This document shows positions 16,984 to 26,651 of a DNA stretch of 64,000 nt, piece after piece. Under the pieces are notes generated by a model. That model saw only the letters and a program-made list of their open reading frames with translations. It made no database searches and was not told the DNA's origin. The stretch comes from [Eubacterium] yurii subsp. margaretiae ATCC 43715. GTDB lineage: Bacteria; Bacillota; Clostridia; Peptostreptococcales; Filifactoraceae. The DNA lies in the NCBI GenBank assembly GCA_000146855.1, contig GL405246.1, forward strand, positions 2,350,428 to 2,414,427, written 5' to 3'. Numbering within the stretch: the first letter of the stretch is position 1; every line of letters starts with the position of its first letter. A program made the position numbers and the translations under genes.

Positions 16984-18261
16984 ATGTTGGATATAAGAAG
17001 AATAAAAAAAGACAAGGAACAAATCCTTAAGCTAATGGCAAAAAGGGGTGAAAAGGACTTTTCACTTGATGAAGTAATAGAACTTGACGACAAGAGAATA
17101 GCATTACTCCAAGAAGTGGAAGTGCTTAAAAATAAGCAAAATACAGACTCTAAATTGATACCTGTCTATAAAAAGGAGGGAAAAGATACAGCCCCACTTA
17201 TGGAAGAGTTGAAAAAACTATCTGATGACATTGCAGTATTGGACGAAAAGGTAAAGGAAACTGAAAATACTCTAAATGAAAAAATGCTCGGCATACCTAA
17301 CGTTCCTAATGAAAATGTACCAATAGGCACTACTGATGAAGACAATGTTGAAGTGAGAAAATACGGAGAGCCTACAAAATTTGACTTTGAGCCAAAGGCT
17401 CACTGGGACATAGGTACAAATCTCGACATACTTGACTTTGAAAGAGCGGGCAAGATTACAGGTACAAGGTTTACACTGTACAAGGGAGCAGGAGCAAGAC
17501 TTGAAAGATCTGTAATTTCATTCTTCCTTGACACTCATACTGAAAAACACGGATATACTGAAGTGATTCCGCCTTTTATGGCAAATGACAAGAGTTTTAT
17601 CGGTACAGGCCAGTTGCCGAAATTTGAAGAAGATATGTTCAAGGTTGACAAGACTAATTACTACTTGGTACCTACAGCGGAAGTACCTGTTACAAACATC
17701 CATAGAGATGAGATATTGAGCGCTGATGAGCTTACTATAAAATATTGTGCATACACACCATGTTTCAGAGCGGAAGCCGGCTCAGCAGGAAGAGATACAA
17801 GAGGTCTGATAAGACAACATCAATTCAACAAGGTGGAACTGGTAAAATTCACAAAACCTGAAGACTCTTATGCAGAACTTGAAAGCCTTACACACGACGC
17901 TGAAACAATGCTACAAATGCTAAAAATACCATATAGGATAGTTAAGATATGCTCAGGAGATTTGGGCTTTACTGCGGCTTTTAAATATGATATCGAAGTA
18001 TGGATGCCAAGCTACAACAGATATGTGGAAATTTCTTCATGCTCAAACTTTGAAGACTTCCAAGCAAGAAGAGCAAATATAAAGTTCAAGAGAGACAAGG
18101 CGTCAAAACCTGAATATGTACACACATTAAACGGCTCAGGACTTGCAGTAGGAAGAACTGTAGCTGCAATACTTGAGAACTGCCAAAATGCAGACGGCTC
18201 AGTGACAATACCTGAAGTCCTTGTAAAATATATGGGCACAGATAAGATAACAAAGAAATAG
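16984..18261 (+). CDS. serS: Seryl-tRNA synthetase
   Basis: A 425-residue class II synthetase that charges tRNA-Ser. The N-terminal coiled-coil arm spans about residues 25-105. Motif 2 is visible as [20 protein letters not shown], and motif 3 as [15 protein letters not shown] near the C-terminus. It has AAAGGAG and starts [12 protein letters not shown], the usual family start. No T-box leader fits in the 96 bp upstream. It may be read from the SDR operon. A terminator follows 11 bp after the stop. Confidence 0.97.
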   Translation: MLDIRRIKKDKEQILKLMAKRGEKDFSLDEVIELDDKRIALLQEVEVLKNKQNTDSKLIPVYKKEGKDTAPLMEELKKLSDDIAVLDEKVKETENTLNEKMLGIPNVPNENVPIGTTDEDNVEVRKYGEPTKFDFEPKAHWDIGTNLDILDFERAGKITGTRFTLYKGAGARLERSVISFFLDTHTEKHGYTEVIPPFMANDKSFIGTGQLPKFEEDMFKVDKTNYYLVPTAEVPVTNIHRDEILSADELTIKYCAYTPCFRAEAGSAGRDTRGLIRQHQFNKVELVKFTKPEDSYAELESLTHDAETMLQMLKIPYRIVKICSGDLGFTAAFKYDIEVWMPSYNRYVEISSCSNFEDFQARRANIKFKRDKASKPEYVHTLNGSGLAVGRTVAAILENCQNADGSVTIPEVLVKYMGTDKITKK

Positions 18262-18272
18262 TTTATACTTTG

Positions 18273-18306
18273 AAAAAGAGATGATAATTGTCATCTCTTT
18301 TTTATA
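18273..18306 (+). terminator. Terminator of serS
   Basis: AAAAAGAGATGA pairs with TCATCTCTTTTT around TAATTG, followed by further T. Confidence 0.92.
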
Positions 18307-18563
18307 TTATCTATTTAATCTACGTATAATTTTTATACTAATAGCTTACCAAAGAGCCATTTATTTCAATAATAATATGATTATTGAATTTGCAATGGAA
18401 AAATACAATCTTATCATAAAAACTATTGTCTTTTTAATATAAGAATAGTAAAATTATAGGATAGAATCAATTTTATACCTAATTTTTTGATATACCGTAC
18501 TTTCACTTGGATTAGGAAGCTGAAAATCTGAAGTTTTCCATTATTTCATTAAGTTTTAGTATA
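18304..18563. repeat. Family-1 repeat ends about 240 bp apart, before cdd
   Basis: The left end TATTATCTATTTAATCTACG and the right end ATTTCATTAAGTTTTAGTAT match the two family-1 ends, but the interior is longer than in other copies. It occupies nearly all of the serS-cdd gap. Confidence 0.45.
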
Positions 18564-18588
18564 ATAATTCGCATGAGAGGAGACAATC

Positions 18589-19008
18589 ATGGACATAAAA
18601 CTGCTAATAAAAAAGGCTTTTGAGGCAAGAAAATATTCATACTCCCCATATTCGCACTATCAGGTGGGAGCTGCCTTACTTGCTGAAAACGGAGAAATAT
18701 ACACAGGTTGCAATATAGAAAGTGCCACTTACTCACCTACCAACTGCGGAGAGCGTACTGCTTTTTTCAAGGCTATATCCGAAGGTGTAAAAGATTTTAG
18801 GGCAATAGCAATAGTAGGCGGTATGGAAGACACTAAAGACGGAGAGTTTGACTATGCACCCCCTTGTGGAGTATGTAGACAGGTAATGGTGGAGTTTTGC
18901 TCCTATGATGATTTTGACATAATACTTGCAAAGTCTGAGGACGAATATGAGATTTTTAAACTTGGCCAGCTATTCCCGCTTGGCTTTGATAAGAGCAAGC
19001 TTAATTAG
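18589..19008 (+). CDS. cdd: Cytidine deaminase
   Basis: A 139-residue homotetrameric-type cytidine deaminase. The zinc site is clear: Cys53 and catalytic Glu55 in TNCGERTA, and Cys93 and Cys96 in PPCGVCRQ. It deaminates cytidine and deoxycytidine to uridine and deoxyuridine for salvage or catabolism. GAGAGGAG lies upstream of the ATG. The next gene is pyrimidine-nucleoside phosphorylase, which acts on its products, although 340 bp with a repeat separate them. Confidence 0.95.
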   Translation: MDIKLLIKKAFEARKYSYSPYSHYQVGAALLAENGEIYTGCNIESATYSPTNCGERTAFFKAISEGVKDFRAIAIVGGMEDTKDGEFDYAPPCGVCRQVMVEFCSYDDFDIILAKSEDEYEIFKLGQLFPLGFDKSKLN

Positions 19009-19037
19009 ATACTTATAATATTTAGCTTTTATATTTT

Positions 19038-19155
19038 TCTATTTAAACTATGCATTCTATCCTTAGGATACTCTTTAGCATATCTTTTGCTAATAAATTT
19101 TTGGTGTATCATTTTTTATAAAGTATTTCCATTATTCTATTAGATTTTAGTATAA
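19038..19155. repeat. Family-1 palindromic repeat between cdd and pdp
   Basis: The left end CTATTTAAACTATGCATTC and the right end CTATTAGATTTTAGTATA are inverted family-1 ends. The stretch GGATACTCTTTAGCAT is shared with the half copy at about 1384-1440. A further fragment (TTCTATTGAATTTTAGCATA) lies at about 19250. Nothing else was recognised before 19352. Confidence 0.6.
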
Positions 19156-19351
19156 ACTATATAATCTCTTTTGCTATTTTTATATAATATAATATAATGC
19201 TGTATTTATCTATAAGCATCCAAATTTTAAAATATATATCAGTTATGATTCTATTGAATTTTAGCATAAGTCAATAGAATTATAGGAATATTGATATTTA
19301 CTTGAATTTATTTTATTTAAAATACAAATTTGTATAAAACGGAGAAAGACT

Positions 19352-20674
19352 ATGTACATGTATGACTTGATATTGAAAAAACGTAACGGTGGCAAGCTGT
19401 CAGAAGAAGAGATAAGGGATATGGTAGCCCAGTATGTCGCTGGAGAAATCCCTGACTATCAGATGTCTGCAATGCTGATGGCAATATATTTTTCCGGTAT
19501 GGACGAAGAAGAGACCTTCATACTTACGGACGCCATGGCAAGGTCAGGAGATATGCTTGACTTATCAGCTATCGAAGGTATAAAGGTGGACAAACACTCA
19601 ACAGGAGGAGTCGGAGATAAGACCACCCTCATCATATCGCCTATAGTAGCCTCACTTGGTGTAAAAGTGGCAAAGATGTCCGGAAGAGGACTGGGGCATA
19701 CAGGCGGTACTGTAGACAAGCTTGAATCCATTCCGAATTTTAGGGTGGAACTTGATAAAGAAGAATTCTTCGATGTGGTAAACAAGGTAAATTTCAGCGT
19801 AATAGGACAGTCAGGCAATATTTCACCTTGCGACAAGAAACTCTATGCCCTAAGAGATGTAACAGCTACAGTTGACGCCATACCTCTTATAGCCTCATCA
19901 ATAATGAGCAAGAAGATATCTTGCGGTGCTGACTGTATACTCTTGGATGTCAAAACAGGCAGTGGAGCCTTTATGAATACTTTGGAAGACTCTATAAAAC
20001 TTTCAAAGGCACTTGTGGACATTGGTGAAAGAGCCGGAAAAAAGACTATGGCTCTTATTACAGATATGGACATACCTCTTGGCAACAACATAGGCAACTC
20101 TCTTGAAGTCATAGAGGCTATAGAAACTCTCAACGGCAAAGGTCCTGATGACCTGACTCAAGTCTGCGTTGAGCTTGCTGCCAATATGCTCTTCCTCGCT
20201 CAAAAAGGAAGTATAGAGCAATGCAGAGAAATGGTGAAAAAAGTCATACATGAAAAAACAGCAGTCGAATATCTCAAAAAAATGGTCGCTCTCCAAGGCG
20301 GAGATACATCAGTAATTGACGATGTCTCAAAGTTTGAGAAGGCAAAGCTAAGCTGTGAAGTGCTATCTGAAAAGTCAGGATATATATCGCATATGGACGC
20401 CAAGGCAATAGGTATGTGCTGTGTACATCTTGGTGCAGGCAGGGTGAAAAAGGGAGATCCTATAGACTACAGTGCAGGTATCATCTTAGCTAAGAAGACA
20501 GGCGATTTTGTAGAAAAAGGCGAGGTACTTGCAACACTTTATACAAATGACGAAAAATCCTTGGAAATCACTAAAAAAGCCTATATTGAGGCAATTACTT
20601 TCTCTGATAATAAGCCTAAGGAAGAAAAGCTTATATATGCCTCAGTTGGCAAGGATAAAATCGATATATTTTAA
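19352..20674 (+). CDS. pdp: Pyrimidine-nucleoside phosphorylase
   Basis: A 440-residue member of the thymidine/pyrimidine phosphorylase family. It has the phosphate-binding segment KVDKHSTGGVGDKTT and the family signature SGRGLGHTGGTVDKLES, and a C-terminal PYNP domain. It splits uridine, deoxyuridine or thymidine with phosphate to base and (deoxy)ribose-1-phosphate. GGAG is 7 nt before ATG 19352, although the ATG at 19358 is a nearby alternative. Its position near cytidine deaminase indicates pyrimidine salvage. The broader PYNP activity is favoured in Gram-positives; DeoA-type specificity is possible. Confidence 0.93.
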   Translation: MYMYDLILKKRNGGKLSEEEIRDMVAQYVAGEIPDYQMSAMLMAIYFSGMDEEETFILTDAMARSGDMLDLSAIEGIKVDKHSTGGVGDKTTLIISPIVASLGVKVAKMSGRGLGHTGGTVDKLESIPNFRVELDKEEFFDVVNKVNFSVIGQSGNISPCDKKLYALRDVTATVDAIPLIASSIMSKKISCGADCILLDVKTGSGAFMNTLEDSIKLSKALVDIGERAGKKTMALITDMDIPLGNNIGNSLEVIEAIETLNGKGPDDLTQVCVELAANMLFLAQKGSIEQCREMVKKVIHEKTAVEYLKKMVALQGGDTSVIDDVSKFEKAKLSCEVLSEKSGYISHMDAKAIGMCCVHLGAGRVKKGDPIDYSAGIILAKKTGDFVEKGEVLATLYTNDEKSLEITKKAYIEAITFSDNKPKEEKLIYASVGKDKIDIF

Positions 20675-20861
20675 CAGAAATATTGAAACACAAATATAAA
20701 TTTATTTCAAAAGTTTAACAAATTCATTACAATTTACTTAAATCTCCTTTGTTTTTAAAATATTTTAAGATTTAGATACTAAAATACAATCATACTTAAG
20801 ATAGATGGGCTTATATACAGTCCTAAGACATAAATATTTTGAATCCAAAGGAGATAATACT

Positions 20862-21623
20862 ATGGTTATGAAAAAAATGCTATCCCTTGTAATTTCTGCT
20901 ATGTTGGGAATTTCAGGCGGTACAGGTACTAAGGCTACAAGTGCTAAAAAAGTAGATATAGACAATAATACTAAGATAAGCCAAGTTGATAAAAAGAGCG
21001 AGACAACAAAGGATGAAGGTAAATCTTCGAATAAAGCAAAACAAGAGGATAAGACTAAAAGCGAAACAAAAAATACTTCTGATGAAAAGCCAAAAACTGC
21101 TTCTATAACAGTCAGCAATAAGGTAAAATCCTTGTTTGAAAAGGCAACTTACGGTATGACAGGTGCTGTGTACACTCCTGTGGCTGTTTTGGAAAGCTCA
21201 AACTCCTCTTACCTTGTACTTTGCAAGGTGGAAATTGCCGTTCCTAATGCTACACCGACATATGCCCTTGTAAGTCTAAATGAAAAGGCAAACGGAAATG
21301 CTGAGATAACAGAAGTAAAAGACAGCAAAGCAGAGGCTGTATTTATAGATGCACCGGGTGGATGGAGAGAAGTCAATAGCCTTATCTTGGATAAAGAAGC
21401 AAAAGCTGCCTTTGATACTGCTGTTAAATATTCTAAATACGAAAAATACTCTCCTATAGCTCTCTTGGGACAGCAGGTGGTTTCAGGTATGAACTACCAA
21501 ATCTTGGTTAGAACAAATCAAAGTAATGATAAGAGTACAAAATATTTGATACTTCAAATATATCAACCTGTAAGCGATACTGCTGAGATAACTGCAGTTT
21601 ACGAATTTAAAGCTGAAAAATAG
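20862..21623 (+). CDS. Secreted protein with tandem cystatin-like repeats
   Basis: A 253-residue protein with a signal peptide (KKMLSLVISAMLGISGGTG), then a Lys/Ser/Glu-rich linker to about residue 85, then two related segments of about 60 residues. Each runs YTPVAVLES or YSPIALLGQ, a strand pair, then AEITEV or AEITAV and a final strand. The second holds Gln205-Val-Val-Ser-Gly209 followed by MNYQILVRT, which resembles the cystatin QxVxG loop; the first copy is degenerate there. GGAG lies before ATG 20862. A protease-inhibitor role is inference from the motif only. Confidence 0.7.
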   Translation: MVMKKMLSLVISAMLGISGGTGTKATSAKKVDIDNNTKISQVDKKSETTKDEGKSSNKAKQEDKTKSETKNTSDEKPKTASITVSNKVKSLFEKATYGMTGAVYTPVAVLESSNSSYLVLCKVEIAVPNATPTYALVSLNEKANGNAEITEVKDSKAEAVFIDAPGGWREVNSLILDKEAKAAFDTAVKYSKYEKYSPIALLGQQVVSGMNYQILVRTNQSNDKSTKYLILQIYQPVSDTAEITAVYEFKAEK

Positions 21624-21692
21624 GATGATAAAATTAACTATAATTTCAATGTAATCAAGTAAATATATACTTCAAAAAAATATCCACATAGT

Positions 21693-21732
21693 AAAACACC
21701 GTTAAATCTAAGCAGATTTAAACGGTGTTTTT
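21693..21732. terminator. Bidirectional terminator between convergent genes
   Basis: AAACACCGTT-AAATCT pairs with AGATTT-AAACGGTGTTT (one bulge) with T-runs on both strands. It serves the secreted protein gene (plus) and the AI-2E family gene (minus). Confidence 0.88.
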
Positions 21733-21734
21733 TG

Positions 21735-23087
21735 TTATTTCTTCTTATTCTTGACCTTTTTTTGTTGAGAATTCTTTGTTTTTTCACTTCTTATCACATC
21801 TTGAATATTTTCCTTATCATAAGATGATGTTTCAGCTATCTCATTTCCCATATTTCCATTATCATTTGACAAGTTTTCGCTTATCTTATCGTTATTTCCA
21901 TCATCTTCATCAATTTCCAAATATTCAAATACACTTGTCTCAACATCTACAACTTGACTACCCTTATCACCATCTTTCTTTCTCACATTTCTACTCCTTA
22001 CAAAAGAAGTGACAAGGTTATATACTATCGACATCGTAGGTACAGCCATTATCATACCTGTAATACCTGCAAAATTGCCTCCTACAGTGATAGCAAGTAG
22101 TACCCATACACCCGGAAGACCGACAGACTTGCCTACTACCCTAGGATAGATGAGATTGCCCTCTATTTGTTGCAAGACCAAAAACAAAACTACAAACCAA
22201 AGAGATTTTATAGGTGCTACTATCAATATCGACAGCACACCGTAAGTTGCCGCTATAAAAGGCCCAACAATAGGCACCAATGAAAACAAGCCTATCATCG
22301 TAGCAATTGATACAGCCTTAGGAATATGAAACAAAGTCATACTTGCCAAAAACAAGAAGCAAAGTATTACCGCCTCTGTACCCTGCCCTGCAATAAACTT
22401 TGAAAAAGAGCTGCTTACCAAGCGCAAAAAACTTACTATCTTCTTAGTCCTCTTATCAGGAAATATAGCTTTGAGCAAACTATGCCCTTGTGAGAGCAGT
22501 ACCTCCTTTTGCGACAGAATATATACTGCAAATATCAGCCCCAAAAATACATTCATCACAGATGAAAATACATTGGTAGTAGCTGAAAATATCGACTGGA
22601 GCGCATTTGAAGCATCAAGCAGTGAAAAATTCTTGAAAAAATCTGTTACATTGGAGTACATCTTATCAAAATCAAGCCCTATATTTGACATCGTCTTTAT
22701 TATATGATTATCCGGAGTTTTCATAAACTTGACAAAGTTATCTACAACAGTAGGCAGACCGTTCCTTATCTCTACAAAACTGTTGACTATCTCAGGAATT
22801 ATCATGTAAAAAATCAGAGTCAATACCATGATAAAGGCGATGATAGTGAGAAATAAAGAAAAAGCTCTTGATGATTTCCAACCAAAAAGCTTATTTATAG
22901 TCTTTTCTATCTTCTGCATAGGAATATTGAGTATAAATGCTATACAGATTCCTGTGATAAAGGGCGTAAATAAAGTGACTATCCTCCATATATAGGAAGA
23001 GACCGGTCTGATATTCATCACTATACCGGCGACTATACCAAAAAATATGATTAGTTTTTGAATATTTTTATAAGTATTATTGTCCAA
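21735..23087 (-). CDS. AI-2E family transporter (UPF0118)
   Basis: A 450-residue membrane protein with about seven or eight hydrophobic segments and the family block GPFIAATYGVL, QQIEGNLIYPRVVG and GLPGVWVLLAI. The family includes AI-2 exporters and sodium/proton antiporters, so the substrate is uncertain. The last ~75 residues form a charged Asp/Glu/Asn-rich tail ending in a lysine cluster. The start is TTG at 23087, supported by AGAGGTG at 6 nt. It is separated from the MATE gene by a palindromic repeat. Confidence 0.85.
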   Translation of the reverse strand: MDNNTYKNIQKLIIFFGIVAGIVMNIRPVSSYIWRIVTLFTPFITGICIAFILNIPMQKIEKTINKLFGWKSSRAFSLFLTIIAFIMVLTLIFYMIIPEIVNSFVEIRNGLPTVVDNFVKFMKTPDNHIIKTMSNIGLDFDKMYSNVTDFFKNFSLLDASNALQSIFSATTNVFSSVMNVFLGLIFAVYILSQKEVLLSQGHSLLKAIFPDKRTKKIVSFLRLVSSSFSKFIAGQGTEAVILCFLFLASMTLFHIPKAVSIATMIGLFSLVPIVGPFIAATYGVLSILIVAPIKSLWFVVLFLVLQQIEGNLIYPRVVGKSVGLPGVWVLLAITVGGNFAGITGMIMAVPTMSIVYNLVTSFVRSRNVRKKDGDKGSQVVDVETSVFEYLEIDEDDGNNDKISENLSNDNGNMGNEIAETSSYDKENIQDVIRSEKTKNSQQKKVKNKKK

Positions 23088-23190
23088 GGATTCACCTCTT
23101 TTTCTTATATATTAATTTTTTTACATACTTACACCAATATCAAAGTCAATTATACATTTTAAGTCTTAAATCTATATGATTTTTATAGTG

Positions 23191-23295
23191 TAAACTACTA
23201 TTTATCTAATCTATGGATTATATTCATCGGTATTTAATTGAAATAACACGGAAATTTTAAGTATATTTTATCCATAATTCTATTAAATCTAATAC
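23191..23295. repeat. Family-1 palindromic repeat after the MATE gene
   Basis: The left end TACTATTTATCTAATCTATG and the right end TAATTCTATTAAATCTAATA are inverted. It begins only a few bases after the MATE stop codon and could act as a transcript 3' structure. Confidence 0.65.
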
Positions 23296-23302
23296 CAAAA
23301 AT

Positions 23303-24601
23303 CTATTTCACTCTTACATATTTCAGCATAAATATGACAGATATGGCGGATACTACAAACTCCGTAAATACATAGGAGCCCCACAAACCCAAAATTTTAA
23401 AGGCATTTGAAAATATTATAGCTGACGGAATAAGTACCACTATACCCCTTAAAATCGAGATGATAAAAGATAATCTAGGCTTTGCCATAGCCTGCATGGA
23501 AAGAGCAGTCACTATATTTATCGCAATAAATGGAATAGCCAAAAAGTAGACTCTTATACCCTGCACACCGTAAAACACCAGTTTTTCTTCCCCACCTGAG
23601 TTAAATACTCCTGTCAACTCAACGGCATTGAAATACAAGAGAGCGTAGATAATGGAAGCCATAATTAAAGAAACAACTATAGCCATTTTTAACACATATA
23701 TCATCTCTTTAAACTTATTTTTCCCGTAATTTTCGCTGATTAAGGGCTGAACTCCGTTGCCAACACCGCTAAATATTGAAAAGGTGACATCAGCCATATT
23801 TGCTATTATTCCGTAAGCTGCAACTCCAATATCTCCAACATACTTTAATATTATAAAGTTAAACACTATCAGCACTACACTTGTTGAAATATTGGTGACA
23901 AGTGAGGAGATGCCAAGCGATGAAAGATGAAAAAACTCTCTTAATCTCACCCTTGTCCTCACTAATTTAAAGCTGTTTTTCTTCAAGAAAAAGTGACTTG
24001 ACGACACTATTATCCCAACTATTGGTGCAAGAGCCGTAGCAAAGGCAGCTCCAAATATTCCCATCTTCATAGGAAACATAAAAACATAGTCAAAAATACA
24101 GTTAAATATCGAACTTGACACTACAGCGGTAGTTACTATAGACGGATTGCGGTCATTTCTGATAAAGGACATAAAGAAAATATCCAATATAAATGTCGGT
24201 GCAAAGCATAGTATCGTCTTAAGATAGATATTAGACATCCTCAAGACCTCTCCCCTTGCTCCCAAAGCATACACTATATTGTGAGAGAAAAATATACCTA
24301 TTGTCACGAAGAAAAGCGAAATCAATAACACAAAAAACAAGCCTTTGGAAAAAATCCTGCACTTTTCTTCATAATCGTCATATCTTATCTTAAACCTTGT
24401 GGAAAATCCCACTCCTATCATGTGACCTATGCCGTACAATATCCCGTAAACCGGAAGCGAGATATTAAGTGCAGCAATACCGTTGCTACCTTCGGCTACA
24501 GATATGAAATAAGTGTCAACAAGTATGTAAAACGAAAGACTAATCGTACTTAACACACTTAAAGACACATATTTAAAAAAACTCCTTTTTAATTTCCTCA
24601 T
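23303..24601 (-). CDS. MATE family efflux transporter
   Basis: A 432-residue protein with about twelve membrane segments in two halves, starting MRKLKRSFFKYVSLSV. It has MATE features such as DTYFISVAEGSNGIAALN in the first half and SENYGKNKF between the halves. MATE proteins export cationic drugs or metabolites with sodium or protons. GGGAAG lies before the ATG. It is 31 bp downstream of the HD-domain gene, so the two are probably cotranscribed. The substrate is unknown. Confidence 0.88.
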   Translation of the reverse strand: MRKLKRSFFKYVSLSVLSTISLSFYILVDTYFISVAEGSNGIAALNISLPVYGILYGIGHMIGVGFSTRFKIRYDDYEEKCRIFSKGLFFVLLISLFFVTIGIFFSHNIVYALGARGEVLRMSNIYLKTILCFAPTFILDIFFMSFIRNDRNPSIVTTAVVSSSIFNCIFDYVFMFPMKMGIFGAAFATALAPIVGIIVSSSHFFLKKNSFKLVRTRVRLREFFHLSSLGISSLVTNISTSVVLIVFNFIILKYVGDIGVAAYGIIANMADVTFSIFSGVGNGVQPLISENYGKNKFKEMIYVLKMAIVVSLIMASIIYALLYFNAVELTGVFNSGGEEKLVFYGVQGIRVYFLAIPFIAINIVTALSMQAMAKPRLSFIISILRGIVVLIPSAIIFSNAFKILGLWGSYVFTEFVVSAISVIFMLKYVRVK

Positions 24602-24632
24602 AAAAACTTCCCTATAACAACAAATAGCTTTT

Positions 24633-25229
24633 TTATTCCAGTTCCAACCTTGACATCTCTGAATTTACAATATCTTCAGTTAGTTTCATAGCGTCAAGCG
24701 TCTTTTGGAGCAAGTCGTCTATCTCTATGCCCATCATCTCGGCTCCCCTTAATATTATATCCCTGTTGCAACCTGCAGCAAATTTTTTATCCTTAAACTT
24801 TTTCTTCAGACTCTTAAGCTCCATATCCTTGCAACTTTTTGACGGTCTCATCAAGGCGCAGGCACCTACAAGACCTGTAAGCTCATCCACAGCATATAAA
24901 GTCTTCTCCATTGTATGCTCAGGCTTGATACTTACCCTATGGTCATATCCGTGAGAGCAGATAGAATCTATGAACTCCTGCTCAATATCGTGATTTTTAA
25001 GTATCTCCACTACCTTGACACAATGCTCATCAGGATACATCTCATAGTCCAAATCATGAAGCAAGCCAACCAATCCCCAATAGCTACTTTCTTCCTCATA
25101 GCCACTGTTTTTTGCAAATACCTTCATCACCTGCTCCACAGTAATGCCATGTCTTATGTGAAAGGCGTCCTTGTTGTAATCCATTAGCAATTTTAGAGCG
25201 TCATCCCTGTTTATATTAACACTTTTCAT
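24633..25229 (-). CDS. HD domain phosphohydrolase-like protein
   Basis: A 198-residue protein with an HD-type metal site. His is in RHGITVEQVM, the HD pair is in GLLHDLDYEMYPDEH (about residue 63), and a distal Asp is in YAVDELTGL. This matches the small HDIG-like proteins of unknown substrate found in Clostridia. GGAGG 5 nt before ATG 25229 sets the start; the ORF to 25283 is longer but unsupported. It is the first gene of a pair with the MATE transporter. Confidence 0.82.
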   Translation of the reverse strand: MKSVNINRDDALKLLMDYNKDAFHIRHGITVEQVMKVFAKNSGYEEESSYWGLVGLLHDLDYEMYPDEHCVKVVEILKNHDIEQEFIDSICSHGYDHRVSIKPEHTMEKTLYAVDELTGLVGACALMRPSKSCKDMELKSLKKKFKDKKFAAGCNRDIILRGAEMMGIEIDDLLQKTLDAMKLTEDIVNSEMSRLELE

Positions 25230-25411
25230 ATCTACCTCCAAAAATACTGATTTCAATCTTAGTATTAAATAATATTTCACCATATAATTTTACTATATTT
25301 TTGACAAAAAATCAAATCATCCATCTAATTTTTGGCTTAAAATTAATATATTCACCTTTATCATATCTTAGATATAAATTTTGCTTATAACTCCTGATAA
25401 ATTTTACATAA

Positions 25412-25440
25412 TTGACAAAAGTAGAAAAAAAATATATCAT
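25412..25440 (+). promoter_or_regulatory. Predicted promoter of the metQ-like gene
   Basis: TTGACA (25412-25417) and TATCAT (25435-25440) with a 17-nt spacer. The transcript would have a leader of about 235 nt. Confidence 0.6.
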
Positions 25441-25494
25441 ATCCCCTGTAATTATTTTTAATTTGTAATCGTACTAAGAGCTCATTTAAAACTA

Positions 25495-25664
25495 TAAATT
25501 TTTATAAGGCGAATTTTAAGACAATGGGATTAGTATCAATAAAAATTTAATCGCATATCGACATAAACAGGTGATTTATACCGGAATTTATGGATGATAT
25601 TTATAAGCTAACTTAGTTTAAATTATAAGTATTTGAAATTTTAGACTTAAATTATATGTCGATA
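25495..25664 (+). promoter_or_regulatory. Structured leader upstream of the metQ-like gene
   Basis: Two perfect inverted repeats lie in the leader: TAAATTTTTAT (25495-25505) with ATAAAAATTTA (25539-25549), and TATCGACATA (25556-25565) with TATGTCGATA (25655-25664). The second helix closes an 89-nt domain and ends 7 nt before the GGAGG site. I do not see SAM-I (S-box) or T-box consensus sequences. It could be an unlisted riboswitch-like element; this is inference from pairing only. Confidence 0.5.
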
Positions 25665-25681
25665 ACTAAACGGAGGAAAAA

Positions 25682-26542
25682 ATGAAATCAATTAAAAAAC
25701 TTTTGACATTAGCACTTGCATCAGCACTGCTATTTACTGCATGTTCATCAGGAGGCACAAATCAAACATCTCAAGAAAAGAAAGATGACAAAAAAACTGA
25801 ACAAACTCAAACTGCAGATTCTAAAACTCTAATAGTAGGAGCAAGTCCAAGCCCGCATGCTGAAATACTAAAATCAGTAATACCTGCTCTTGAAAAAGAA
25901 GGAATAAAACTTGAAGTTAAGGAATTTACAGACTATATCATACCAAATACAGCTCTTGAAGAAAAGCAACTTGATGCTAACTACTTCCAACATCAACCGT
26001 ATCTTGACAACTTCCAAAAAGAACATAAAACTCATCTTAAATCTGTAGCAACTATACACGTTGAACCGATGGCTGTTTACTCTAAGAAGATAAAAGCTCT
26101 TAGCGAACTTGCTGACGGAGCTACAGTAGCAATTCCAAACGACCCTACAAACGGCGGTAGAGCTTTGATATTGCTTGAAAAACAAGGTCTAATCACTATC
26201 AAAGAAGGTGTAGACAAACTCATAGCTACTGACAAAGATGTTGACAAAAACACTAAGAATTTGAAATTCAAACTTCTTGACGCTGCACAATTACCAAGAA
26301 CTCTTGACGAAGTGGACGCAGCTGTAATAAATACTAACTACGCTCTTGAAGGCGGACTAAACCCTGTAAAAGACGCATTGGTAATAGAAGATAAGGACTC
26401 TCCTTATGCAAACATCCTTGCTGTAAGAGAAGGCGAAGAAAACGACGAAAGAGTAAAAGCACTTATAAAAGCATTGCAAAGCGATGAAACTAAGAAATTT
26501 ATCGAAGAAAAATACAATGGTGCTGTAATACCTGCATTTTAA
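25682..26542 (+). CDS. metQ: MetQ/NlpA family substrate-binding lipoprotein
   Basis: A 286-residue lipoprotein. The signal peptide ends in the lipobox FTAC (Cys21), followed by a Ser/Gly/Lys/Thr linker and the NlpA fold with GASPSPHAEIL, YFQHQPYLDNF and IPNDPTNGGRAL, typical of methionine-binding proteins of the MetNIQ importer. CGGAGG precedes the ATG. No MetN ATPase or MetI permease gene is adjacent, so it must use components encoded elsewhere. Methionine is the usual ligand but related proteins bind other amino acids. Confidence 0.9.
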   Translation: MKSIKKLLTLALASALLFTACSSGGTNQTSQEKKDDKKTEQTQTADSKTLIVGASPSPHAEILKSVIPALEKEGIKLEVKEFTDYIIPNTALEEKQLDANYFQHQPYLDNFQKEHKTHLKSVATIHVEPMAVYSKKIKALSELADGATVAIPNDPTNGGRALILLEKQGLITIKEGVDKLIATDKDVDKNTKNLKFKLLDAAQLPRTLDEVDAAVINTNYALEGGLNPVKDALVIEDKDSPYANILAVREGEENDERVKALIKALQSDETKKFIEEKYNGAVIPAF

Positions 26543-26651
26543 TTTGCAATAAGCACAATTAAGTAAAAAAATAAGTTTTTACAGTAAAAGTAAGACCTAA
26601 TGACAAAGCAGCCACTCTTAATGAAGATGAAAAGATATTAAGAAAATAAAA

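Noticed and set aside
25441..25680. SAM-I riboswitch or T-box before metQ
   Set aside because: The consensus sequences of neither class are visible; only unassigned inverted repeats are seen.
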